From positions 1-10,369 of the forward strand of contig JAAZAC010000131.1 of NCBI GenBank assembly GCA_012514545.1: a stretch of 10,369 nucleotides of DNA, given 5' to 3'. The translations under genes and the position numbers were made by a program. Positions within the stretch are counted from its first letter, which is position 1. Each line of letters begins with the position of its first letter. Positions 1-6,492 of this stretch are shown one piece after another. The stretch comes from Actinomycetales bacterium (GTDB lineage Bacteria; Actinomycetota; Actinomycetes; Actinomycetales; Cellulomonadaceae). The notes beneath the pieces are model-generated. The model did no database searches. It was not told the origin of the DNA and was given only the letters and a program-made list of their open reading frames with translations.

Positions 1-1830
1 CGGACGAGGGCGCCCGAGGCCCGGCCGGCCCGGCAGACCCGGCAGGCGAGGCCGGCACGGCAGGCCCGTCCGGCCGAGCGGGTCCGCCCCCCGCGCCCGC
101 CGCGCGTGCGCGAGCGCACCCCGCTGCGCGTGCGGCGGCAGATGGTGCTGCTCGGCCTCACCGCCGCCGCCCTGGCCGTGTGCGCGGGCAAGCTCGTCTA
201 CGTCCAGGCGCTCGCCGGGCCGGAGCTCGCCGCGACCGCGCTCGCGTGGCGCACCGTCACCGAGGAGATCCCCGCGGAGCGCGGCGAGATCCTCGACCGC
301 AACGGCGTCGTCATGGCGACGTCCGTCGAGCGGTGGAACATCGCCGTCGACCAGCGCCAGCTCGCGAGGTGGAAGAAGGACGGCGACAGCGTGGCCGACG
401 CGGCGGAGCTCCTCGGGCCGATCCTCGGCGTCCCGCCGGCGGAGCTGGGGCCGCAGCTCATCGGGGACGCGGCGTTCCGCTACATCGCCAAGGGCGTCGC
501 CCCGGAGGTCTACGAGCAGGTCATGGACCTGCGCATCCTCGGGGTGTTCGGCGAGCGGGTGTCCCAGCGGCTCTACCCGAACGGCACGACGGCGGGCAAC
601 GTCCTCGGCTTCGTCGGGACCGACGGCTACGGCCTGGCGGGCCTCGAGCAGGTCTGGGAGGACACGCTCGCCGGGACGCCCGGCTCGGACACGTACGAGC
701 GCGGCGAGGACGGTCAGCGGATCCCGACCGGCCGGGAGGAGTACGTGCCCGCGGTGCCCGGCCGGGACGTGCAGCTGACGATCGACCGCGACTACCAGTA
801 CACGGTCCAGCAGATGCTCGACGCGCAGGTGCGCGCGACGGGCGCGGCCTGGGGCGCCGTCGAGGTCGTCGACGTGCGGACCGGCGAGGTCCTCGTGCTG
901 GCGGACTCCGGCGCGATCGATCCGAACGACCCCGCGCACGCCGAGCCCAGCCGCGCGGTGTCCTACACCTACGAGCCCGGCTCGACCGCCAAGGCGATCA
1001 CGATGGCGGCGATCCTCGAGACCGGCATCGCGACGCCCACGAGCCCGTTCACCGTGCCGTACCAGTACACGACGCCGAACGGGCAGACCTTCAAGGACTC
1101 CCACGAGCACCCGACGCTGCCGCTGACGCTCACGGGCATCCTCGCCGAGTCGTCGAACACGGGCACGGTCATGGTGGGCCAGCAGCTGCCGCGCCAGGTG
1201 CGCCACGACTACCTCGCGAAGTTCGGCTTCGGCTCGCGGACCGGCATCGGGCTGCCGGGGGAGACGGGCGGCCTGCTGCACGACGCCGAGGACTGGGACG
1301 GCCGCTCGGAGTTCGCGGTCCTCTTCGGCCAGGCGGTGGGCGCCACGACCGTGCAGAACACCCAGGTCTTCGCCACGCTCGCCAACCACGGCGTGCGCGT
1401 CCAGCCCCACGTCGTCGCCGCGGTCGAGGACGAGAACGGCGTCATGCAGCCGGTGGAGCTCGAGGAGCCGCGGCAGGTCGTCAGCGCCGAGACCGCCGAC
1501 ACCGTGCTGCGCATGCTCGAGAGCGCGGTGCTCGACGGCACCGGCGGCAAGGCGGCGGTGCCGGGCTACCGGATCGCCGGCAAGACGGGCACGGCGCAGG
1601 CGTTCGAGCCCGGCGGCGTCATCAAGGTCGTCGCCTCGTTCATCGGCGTCGCGCCCGCGGACGACCCGCGGCTCGCCGTCAACGTCGTCCTGTACGACCC
1701 CAAGTCCTCCGTGTACGGCGGGTCCGTCGCCGCGCCGCTGTTCCGGGACGTCACGGCGTTCGGCCTGCAGCACCTCGGCATCCCGCCGTCGGGGACGACC
1801 CCGGAGCTCTTCCCGACGACGCACTCGTGA
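1..1830 (+). CDS. ftsI: FtsI / PBP2-type septal peptidoglycan transpeptidase (class B PBP), 5' partial
   Basis: This is the D,D-transpeptidase that cross-links new peptidoglycan at the septum as partner of FtsW, anchored in the membrane with its catalytic domain outside. Numbering from the GTG at 106, a basic tail is followed by one membrane segment (about 13-35), the dimerisation-domain motif RGEILDRNG (59-67), and the transpeptidase domain with STAK (catalytic Ser293, Lys296), SSN (349-351) and KTGT (493-496). No PASTA repeats follow; the protein ends soon after the catalytic domain. The frame is open with no stop back to base 1. Those 35 upstream codons are almost all G/C-ending, and the GTG at 106 has no Shine-Dalgarno, so I infer the true start lies left of the window. 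A start at 106 (574 residues) remains possible. Stop is TGA at 1828-1830. ftsL would be expected upstream. Function is confident; the start is not. Confidence 0.93.
   Translation, partial: RTRAPEARPARQTRQARPARQARPAERVRPPRPPRVRERTPLRVRRQMVLLGLTAAALAVCAGKLVYVQALAGPELAATALAWRTVTEEIPAERGEILDRNGVVMATSVERWNIAVDQRQLARWKKDGDSVADAAELLGPILGVPPAELGPQLIGDAAFRYIAKGVAPEVYEQVMDLRILGVFGERVSQRLYPNGTTAGNVLGFVGTDGYGLAGLEQVWEDTLAGTPGSDTYERGEDGQRIPTGREEYVPAVPGRDVQLTIDRDYQYTVQQMLDAQVRATGAAWGAVEVVDVRTGEVLVLADSGAIDPNDPAHAEPSRAVSYTYEPGSTAKAITMAAILETGIATPTSPFTVPYQYTTPNGQTFKDSHEHPTLPLTLTGILAESSNTGTVMVGQQLPRQVRHDYLAKFGFGSRTGIGLPGETGGLLHDAEDWDGRSEFAVLFGQAVGATTVQNTQVFATLANHGVRVQPHVVAAVEDENGVMQPVELEEPRQVVSAETADTVLRMLESAVLDGTGGKAAVPGYRIAGKTGTAQAFEPGGVIKVVASFIGVAPADDPRLAVNVVLYDPKSSVYGGSVAAPLFRDVTAFGLQHLGIPPSGTTPELFPTTHS
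22..81 (+). repeat. RPARQ-type Arg/Pro/Ala repeats in the FtsI cytoplasmic tail
   Basis: In the ftsI frame the codons read RPARQ at 22-36, RPARQ at 49-63 and RPAER at 67-81, with TRQ between the first two. The DNA shows matching short imperfect repeats around CCCGGCAG and GGCACGGCAG. It looks like a low-complexity, strongly basic cytoplasmic tail just before the FtsI membrane segment, a common style in actinobacterial FtsI. The function is unknown, and the repeats may simply reflect GC-rich slippage. Confidence 0.4.
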
Positions 1831-1844
1831 GCCCGCGGCCCGAC

Positions 1845-1890
1845 GCGCCCGCGTGCCCGCGACCGGCCCACCGACGGGCGGCGCGGGCGC
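1845..1890 (+). terminator. GC-rich hairpin between ftsI and murE, possible terminator or attenuator
   Basis: Bases 1845-1853 (GCGCCCGCG) are perfectly complementary to 1882-1890 (CGCGGGCGC). Inside this, 1855-1859 (GCCCG) pairs with 1875-1879 (CGGGC). Together they make about 14 pairs with a small internal asymmetry and a 15-base loop. It starts 15 bases after the ftsI stop, in the only intergenic gap of the window. No T-run follows, so it is not a classical intrinsic terminator, and in DNA this GC-rich some stems arise by chance. It could reduce read-through from ftsI into murE. Confidence 0.35.
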
Positions 1891-1897
1891 CGGACGG

Positions 1898-1903
1898 TAC
1901 ATT
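1898..1903 (+). promoter_or_regulatory. Putative -10 element (TACATT) of a murE promoter
   Basis: TACATT fits the actinobacterial TANNNT -10 consensus and is a rare AT-containing patch in this GC-rich DNA. It ends 7 bases before the murE GTG at 1911, which would put the transcription start at or next to that GTG and give a leaderless mRNA. No recognisable -35 box is seen about 17 bases upstream; that stretch is the 3' arm of the hairpin. Many actinobacterial promoters lack a clear -35. Prediction from pattern only. Confidence 0.42.
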
Positions 1904-1910
1904 CGAGGCC

Positions 1911-3905
1911 GTGACGTCCCCCCAGGGCCGCATGCGCCCGGCGAGCCGCCCCTCCCGTCACCTGTCCCACCTGGCCGAGGTCTTCGGCCTGGCCGGCGAC
2001 CCGGGTGACGTGACGGTGACGGGCATCGCCGTCGGCTCCGCGGACGTCCAGCCGGGCGACCTCTTCGTGGCGCTGCCGGGCCTGCGCGCGCACGGCGCCG
2101 ACTACGCCGCCGACGCCGTGGCGGCCGGGGCCGTCGCCGTGCTCACCGACCCGACGGGGCGCGCCCGGCTCGCCGAGCGGCCCGCCCTGGGCGTGCCGGT
2201 GCTCGAGGTCGCCGACCCGCGCACCCGCCTCGGGGACGTCTCGGCGTGGCTCTACGACCACCCGGCGCGCGCGCTCACCGTCGTCGGCGTCACCGGCACC
2301 AACGGCAAGACGACGACCTGCTACTTCGCCCAGGCCGCCCTCGAGCGCGTGCACCCGGTGACCGGCGTCGTCGGCACCGTGGAGCTGCGCGTCGGCGACG
2401 AGGCGATCGAGAGCCCCCGCACCACCGTCGAGGCGCCCGTGCTGCACGGCCTGTTCGCGCTCATGCGCGAGCGCGGCGCGACGGCCTGCGCGATGGAGGT
2501 CTCCTCGCACGCCCTCGCGCTCGAGCGGGTGGGCGGGGTGGTGTTCGACGTCGCGGCGTTCACCAACCTGCAGCGCGACCACCTCGACTTCCACGGCGAC
2601 ATGGAGGGCTACTACCGCGACAAGGCGCGGCTCTTCGCGCCGGGCCGCGTGCGGCACGCCGTCGTGTGCGTCGACGACGAGTGGGGCGTCCGCCTGGCCG
2701 CCGAGCTGCGCGCGCGGGGCGACGTGCCCGTCGACACCGTGGCGACCCGGCCCGACGCCGCCGGGCTCGCGGACGCGGACTGGCGCGTCGGCGACGCGAC
2801 GATCGGGCTGGACGGCGTCGGCTCGACGTTCGTGCTCACCGGGCCGGACGGCCCCGTGGACGCGGCCAGCCCGCTGCCCGGCCTCGTCAACGTGTCGAAC
2901 GCGGCCGTCGCGATCGTCGCCGCCCACCGCGCCGGCGTGCCGCTCGCGGAGGCCGTCGCCGGCGTCGGCGGTGCGCACGCGATCCCGGGCCGCATGGAGC
3001 GCGTCATCGAGCGCGGCCCCGGCCAGGCGCTGTGCCTCGTCGACTACGCGCACACGCCCGACGCGCTCACGCTCGCGCTCGAGGCCGTGCGGCCCATCAC
3101 GCGCGGGCGGCTCGTCATCGTCTTCGGCTCCGACGGCGACCGCGACCGCGGCAAGCGGCCGATCATGGGCGAGATCGCGGCCCGGCTGGCCGACGTCCTC
3201 GTCGTCACGGACGAGAACCCGCGCTCGGAGGACCCGGCGAGCATCCGCGCGGCGATCCTCGAGGGCGTCCGCCGCGTCCGGCCCGACCTGCGCGACGTCG
3301 TCGAGGTCGCCCCGCGCGCCGAGGCCGTGCGCCTCGGCCACGAGATCGCCGTCGAGGGGGACACGGTCATCGTCACCGGCAAGGGGCACGAGCCGACGCA
3401 GGAGGTGGCCGGCGTCTTCACGCGCTACAACGACCGGGACGCGTTCCGCGCGGCGGCCGCCGACGCGTGGCGGGTCGTGGACCGGCCCGACGGCGTGCGT
3501 GTCGTCGACGCGGCGCACGCCGCGACCGTCGACTCCGCGCGGGCGGCGCTGCGCCGGCTCGTGCGCGAGGCGGCGGACCGCGGCGGCCGGGCGGTGGCGG
3601 TGCTCGGCCTGCCGGACGACCTCGGGCCGGTGCCGCCCGCCGAGCTCGACGCGCTGGGCCGGTCGGTCGTGCGCCTCGGCGTCGAGCGCCTCCTCGTCGT
3701 CGGCGAGGCCGCGCGGGCGGTCCACGTCGGAGCCGTCCAGGAGGGCTCGTTCGACGGCGAGTCCACCCTGGTGCCCGACGCGGAGGCCGCGCTGGCCTGG
3801 CTGGCCGAGCACGTCCGGCCGGGCGACGTCGTGCTTGTCAAGGGCGGCCGCGCCGCGGGGCTGCACGCGCTCGCCGCCGAGCTCGCCGGGGGGCCCGCCG
3901 CATGA
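1911..3905 (+). CDS. murE: MurE UDP-MurNAc-L-Ala-D-Glu:diamino acid ligase fused to a MurF-like C-terminal domain
   Basis: MurE adds the third residue (meso-DAP, L-Lys or L-Orn, depending on lineage) to UDP-MurNAc-L-Ala-D-Glu in the cytoplasm, using ATP. From GTG 1911 the protein is 664 residues, well above the usual 480-540. Visible MurE parts are the N-terminal substrate domain, P-loop GTNGKTT (129-135, Lys133), SSHA, the lysine expected to be carbamylated (YYRDKARLF, Lys238), the NVSN motif of the ATPase domain, DENPRSE (434-440) in the specificity loop, and the usual ending YNDRD (506-510). Residues about 520-664 then match a MurF C-terminal domain (separate entry). GTG 1911 is favoured because a -10-like element lies 7 bases upstream, suggesting leaderless translation. 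ATG 1932, preceded by CAGGG, would give 657 residues and cannot be excluded. The stop overlaps the mraY start as ATGA. DENPRSE keeps the Arg typical of DAP enzymes, but actinobacterial enzymes with other substrates may share it, so I leave the amino acid undecided. Confidence 0.95.
   Translation: MTSPQGRMRPASRPSRHLSHLAEVFGLAGDPGDVTVTGIAVGSADVQPGDLFVALPGLRAHGADYAADAVAAGAVAVLTDPTGRARLAERPALGVPVLEVADPRTRLGDVSAWLYDHPARALTVVGVTGTNGKTTTCYFAQAALERVHPVTGVVGTVELRVGDEAIESPRTTVEAPVLHGLFALMRERGATACAMEVSSHALALERVGGVVFDVAAFTNLQRDHLDFHGDMEGYYRDKARLFAPGRVRHAVVCVDDEWGVRLAAELRARGDVPVDTVATRPDAAGLADADWRVGDATIGLDGVGSTFVLTGPDGPVDAASPLPGLVNVSNAAVAIVAAHRAGVPLAEAVAGVGGAHAIPGRMERVIERGPGQALCLVDYAHTPDALTLALEAVRPITRGRLVIVFGSDGDRDRGKRPIMGEIAARLADVLVVTDENPRSEDPASIRAAILEGVRRVRPDLRDVVEVAPRAEAVRLGHEIAVEGDTVIVTGKGHEPTQEVAGVFTRYNDRDAFRAAAADAWRVVDRPDGVRVVDAAHAATVDSARAALRRLVREAADRGGRAVAVLGLPDDLGPVPPAELDALGRSVVRLGVERLLVVGEAARAVHVGAVQEGSFDGESTLVPDAEAALAWLAEHVRPGDVVLVKGGRAAGLHALAAELAGGPAA
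3468..3902 (+). other. MurF-like C-terminal domain fused to MurE (degenerate motifs)
   Basis: These codons, residues about 520-664 of the murE product, align by eye with the whole third domain of MurF, which binds D-Ala-D-Ala and helps close the active site. Landmarks occur in order: VVDAAHAATVDS (531-542) where MurF has a DAYNANPDS-type motif; VLGLPDDLG (564-572) for VLGxMxELG; an LLVVGEAAR stretch; GAVQEGS; and GDVVLVKGGRAAG (638-650) for the GDxVLVKGSRxxxxE motif. The fold-defining hydrophobic pattern and the length (about 145 residues) are kept. The Tyr, both Asn and the Pro of the first motif, the acidic-Met pair of the second and the final Glu are not. MurF domains 1 and 2 are absent, so alone it cannot be a ligase. 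It may be structural, regulatory or a partner for a separate MurF. The homology call rests on motifs remembered from the family, not a search. Confidence 0.82.
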
Positions 3906-4984
3906 TCGCCGTCCTGCTCTCGGGCGCCTTCGCGCTGACGATCGCGCTGCTGGGCACGCCCCTGTTCATCCGGTTCCTCGTGCGCCGGCAGTACGGCCAG
4001 TTCATCCGCCAGGACGGCCCGACGGCGCACTACACCAAGCGCGGCACGCCGACGATGGGCGGCGTCGTCATCATCGCCGCGACCCTGCTCGGCTGGGCCG
4101 GGTCGAGCCTCGTCACGGGGAACGTGCCGAGCGCCTCGGCCCTGCTCCTGCTCTTCCTCATGACGGGCCTCGGCTTCGTCGGCTTCCTCGACGACTACAT
4201 CAAGATCTCCCGCCAGCGCAGCCTCGGCCTGCGGGCCCGGTGGAAGGTCGTCGGGCAGGGCCTCGTGGGCGTGACGTTCGCGGTGCTCGCCCTGCAGTTC
4301 CCCAGCGCGCAGTTCCGCACGCCGGCCTCGACGCGCGTGTCCTTCATCCGGGACACCTCGTTCGACCTCGCCGCGTGGGGCGTGACGCTGGGCCTCGTCC
4401 TCTTCGTCCTGTGGGCGAACTTCCTCATCACCGCGTGGTCGAACGCGGTCAACCTCACCGACGGCCTCGACGGGCTCGCGACGGGCGTCTCGCTCATCGT
4501 CTTCGGCGCGTACGTCGTCGTCGGCGTGTGGCAGTTCAACCAGCGCTGCACGTCGCTCGCCTCGGCGGGGCCGACCTGCTACGAGGTGCGCGACCCGCTC
4601 GAGCTGGCGATGGTCGCCGCCGCGATCACGGGCGCCTGCTTCGGCTTCCTGTGGTGGAACGCGTCGCCCGCGAAGATCTTCATGGGCGACACCGGGGCGC
4701 TCGCGCTCGGCGGCGCGCTCGCGGGGCTGTCCATCCTCAGCCGGACGGAGATCCTCGCCGCGATCATCGGCGGCCTGTTCGTGCTCGTGGTGCTGTCCGA
4801 CGTCATCCAGATCGGGTTCTTCAAGCTCACCGGCAGACGCGTGTTCAAGATGGCGCCGCTGCACCACCACTTCGAGCTGTCCGGCTGGGGCGAGGTGACG
4901 ATCGTCATCCGCTTCTGGATCATCGCCGGCCTCTTCGTCGCGGGCGGCGTGGGCCTGTTCTACGCGGAGTGGGTGACGGGCTAG
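3902..4984 (+). CDS. mraY: MraY phospho-MurNAc-pentapeptide transferase
   Basis: This integral membrane enzyme transfers phospho-MurNAc-pentapeptide from UDP to undecaprenyl phosphate, making lipid I at the inner face of the membrane. The 360-residue length is standard. Hydrophobic segments run the whole length (about ten expected for the family). Diagnostic motifs are all present: TPTMGG near the N-terminus; Asp97-Asp98 in DDYIK, linked to Mg2+ and lipid phosphate binding; NLTDGLDGL (184-192); MGDTG (261-265); and the HHH triplet (321-323) followed by FELSGWGE. A loop between two membrane segments carries Cys216 and Cys226, spaced as I recall from other actinobacterial MraY proteins. The ATG start overlaps the murE stop as ATGA, so translation is probably coupled. 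murF, the usual upstream neighbour, is missing except for the domain fused to MurE. The stop TAG shares its last base with the murD GTG. Confidence 0.97.
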   Translation: MIAVLLSGAFALTIALLGTPLFIRFLVRRQYGQFIRQDGPTAHYTKRGTPTMGGVVIIAATLLGWAGSSLVTGNVPSASALLLLFLMTGLGFVGFLDDYIKISRQRSLGLRARWKVVGQGLVGVTFAVLALQFPSAQFRTPASTRVSFIRDTSFDLAAWGVTLGLVLFVLWANFLITAWSNAVNLTDGLDGLATGVSLIVFGAYVVVGVWQFNQRCTSLASAGPTCYEVRDPLELAMVAAAITGACFGFLWWNASPAKIFMGDTGALALGGALAGLSILSRTEILAAIIGGLFVLVVLSDVIQIGFFKLTGRRVFKMAPLHHHFELSGWGEVTIVIRFWIIAGLFVAGGVGLFYAEWVTG

Positions 4985-6492
4985 TGGGGGAGGTCCCCGA
5001 GGAGGTCACCGGCGAGCCCGCCGAGCGGCCCGCGCGCCCGACCGGCGCGGACCTGGCGGGGCGGCGCGTCGTCGTCGCCGGGCTGGGCGTCACGGGCCGG
5101 GCCGTCGTCGCGGCCCTGGCCGAGCGCGGGGCGCGCGTGCGCACCGTCGACGAGCGCGCGGCGGACGCCGACGCGCGGGGGCCGGAGGGCGTGGACCTCG
5201 CCGCGACGGACCTCGTGGTGACCTCGCCGGGCTGGGCGCCGCACCACCCGCTGCTCGCCGCGGCGACGGCCGCGGGCGTGCCCGTGTGGAGCGAGGTCGA
5301 GCTGGCGTGGCGGCTGCGCGCGGACCGGACGCCCGGGCCCGACGGCGCCCCGCGGGGCCCGGCGCCGTGGCTCGTCGTCACGGGCACGAACGGCAAGACG
5401 ACGACCGTCGGCATGCTCGCCTCGATCCTCACGGCGGCCGGGCACCGCGCGCCCGCGGTCGGGAACGTCGGGACGCCCGTCCTCTCCGCGGCGACCGACC
5501 CGGCGGTGGACGTCCTCGCCGTCGAGCTGTCGAGCTTCCAGATGCACTTCACGGCGTCGATGACGGCGCACGCCGCGGCGATCCTCAACGTCGCGCCGGA
5601 CCACCTCGACTGGCACGGGGGCATGGCCGCGTACGTGGCGGACAAGGCGCGCGTGTACCACCGCGCGGTCCTCGCCTGCGTCTACGACGCCGCGGACCCG
5701 CGCCTCGAGCGGCTGGTCGCCGAGGCCGACGTGGCCGAGGGGGCCCGCGCCGTCGGCTTCACGCGCGGCGCGCCCGCGCCCGGGCAGCTCGGCGTGGTCG
5801 ACGGGATCCTCGTCGACCGGGCCTTCCACACCGGGCTCGACGACCCGCACCGGCGCCGGTCGGCGGCCGAGCTCGCCACGCTCGACGACCTCGCGCACCT
5901 GGCCGGCCCGACCGGCGTCGTCGCACCGCACGTCGTCGCGAACGCCCTGGCGGCGGCGGCGCTCGCGCGCGCCTGGGGCGTGCCGGCGTCGGCCGTCCGC
6001 GACGGCCTGCGGGCCTTCCCCGCGGGCGCGCACCGGTCCGTCGTCGTCCGGTCGCTCGACGGCGTGGCGTACGTCGACGACTCCAAGGCGACCAACGCGC
6101 ACGCGGCGTCGGCCTCGCTCGCGGCCTACCCGGCGGGCACCGTCGTCTGGATCGCGGGCGGCCTGGCGAAGGGCGCGCGCTTCGAGGACCTCGTCGCCGC
6201 GCGCGCCGACCGGCTGCGGGCGGTCGTGCTCATCGGGGTCGACGCCGAGCCGTGGGCCGCGGCGCTGGCCCGACACGCGCCCGCAATCCCCGTGGTCCGC
6301 GTGGATCCCACCGACACTGGGACGGTGATGACCCGCGCCGTGGACGCCGCCCGTCGCCTCGCGCAGCCGGGCGACACGGTGCTGCTCGCGCCCGCCAGCG
6401 CGTCGATGGACCAGTTCGACTCCTACGCCGACCGGGGCGATCGGTTCGCCGAGGCCGTGCGGGCGCTCGGCGGGACGTCGGCGGAGGCGTGA
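4984..6492 (+). CDS. murD: MurD UDP-MurNAc-L-Ala:D-glutamate ligase
   Basis: A cytoplasmic ATP-dependent ligase that adds D-Glu to UDP-MurNAc-L-Ala, the step before MurE. It is 502 residues. A hydrophilic leader of about 25 residues precedes the Rossmann-like domain (VVVAGLGVTGRA). The ATPase domain has TGTNGKTTT (Lys138), ELSSFQ, PDHLDWHG and the probable carbamylated lysine in YVADKARVY (Lys221). The C-terminal domain has VDDSKATN (364-371) and LAPASASMDQF (from 468), which identify MurD rather than MurC, E or F. GTG 4984 is the only start codon of ATG or GTG type before the first conserved strand. It lacks a clear Shine-Dalgarno and overlaps the mraY stop by one base (TAGTG), so re-initiation after mraY is likely. 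One deviation: the conserved HN of the usual GxHNxxN motif reads H316-V317, while the second Asn (Asn320) is kept. The stop overlaps the ftsW ATG as TGATG. Confidence 0.96.
   Translation: MGEVPEEVTGEPAERPARPTGADLAGRRVVVAGLGVTGRAVVAALAERGARVRTVDERAADADARGPEGVDLAATDLVVTSPGWAPHHPLLAAATAAGVPVWSEVELAWRLRADRTPGPDGAPRGPAPWLVVTGTNGKTTTVGMLASILTAAGHRAPAVGNVGTPVLSAATDPAVDVLAVELSSFQMHFTASMTAHAAAILNVAPDHLDWHGGMAAYVADKARVYHRAVLACVYDAADPRLERLVAEADVAEGARAVGFTRGAPAPGQLGVVDGILVDRAFHTGLDDPHRRRSAAELATLDDLAHLAGPTGVVAPHVVANALAAAALARAWGVPASAVRDGLRAFPAGAHRSVVVRSLDGVAYVDDSKATNAHAASASLAAYPAGTVVWIAGGLAKGARFEDLVAARADRLRAVVLIGVDAEPWAAALARHAPAIPVVRVDPTDTGTVMTRAVDAARRLAQPGDTVLLAPASASMDQFDSYADRGDRFAEAVRALGGTSAEA
6483..6487 (+). 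promoter_or_regulatory. Shine-Dalgarno GGAGG for ftsW
   Basis: GGAGG inside the end of murD lies 4 bases before ATG 6492. An in-frame GTG at 6489 is only 1 base from the GGAGG, too close to be used well, so this site favours the ATG as the ftsW start. Confidence 0.6.

Noticed and set aside
1932..1934. ATG 1932 as the murE start
   Set aside because: It is possible, with CAGGG 5 bases upstream, but the TACATT element spaced 7 bases from GTG 1911 fits a leaderless start better. Kept only as an alternative.
1566..3866. Long minus-strand open frame of over 700 codons opposite ftsI and murE
   Set aside because: Very GC-rich coding DNA lacks stops in other frames. The product is Arg/Asp/Val/Gly-rich with no recognisable domain, and the plus strand holds clear murE motifs. 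The same applies to other minus-strand frames, such as 3425-4870, 4981-6276, 6423-7853 and 8499-10298.
2246..3901. Plus-strand open frame running from inside murE into mraY as one very large protein
   Set aside because: The part before ATG 3902 is an Arg/Ala/Gly-rich out-of-frame reading of murE. Only the portion from 3902 is real (mraY).
3462..3905. Possible separate small murF-remnant gene rather than a fusion
   Set aside because: There is no stop between the MurE end and the MurF-like part, no ribosome site with a start near 3462-3500, and the reading frame is continuous, so a fusion is the simplest reading.
5383..5400. Near-identical P-loop coding stretches in murE, murD and murC, seen as possible repeats
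   Set aside because: They reflect the shared GTNGKTT/GAHGKTT ATP-binding motif of the Mur ligase family, not a DNA repeat element.
6489..6491. GTG directly before the ftsW ATG as start
   Set aside because: It is only 1 base from GGAGG, while the ATG has workable spacing; it would change the protein by one residue.
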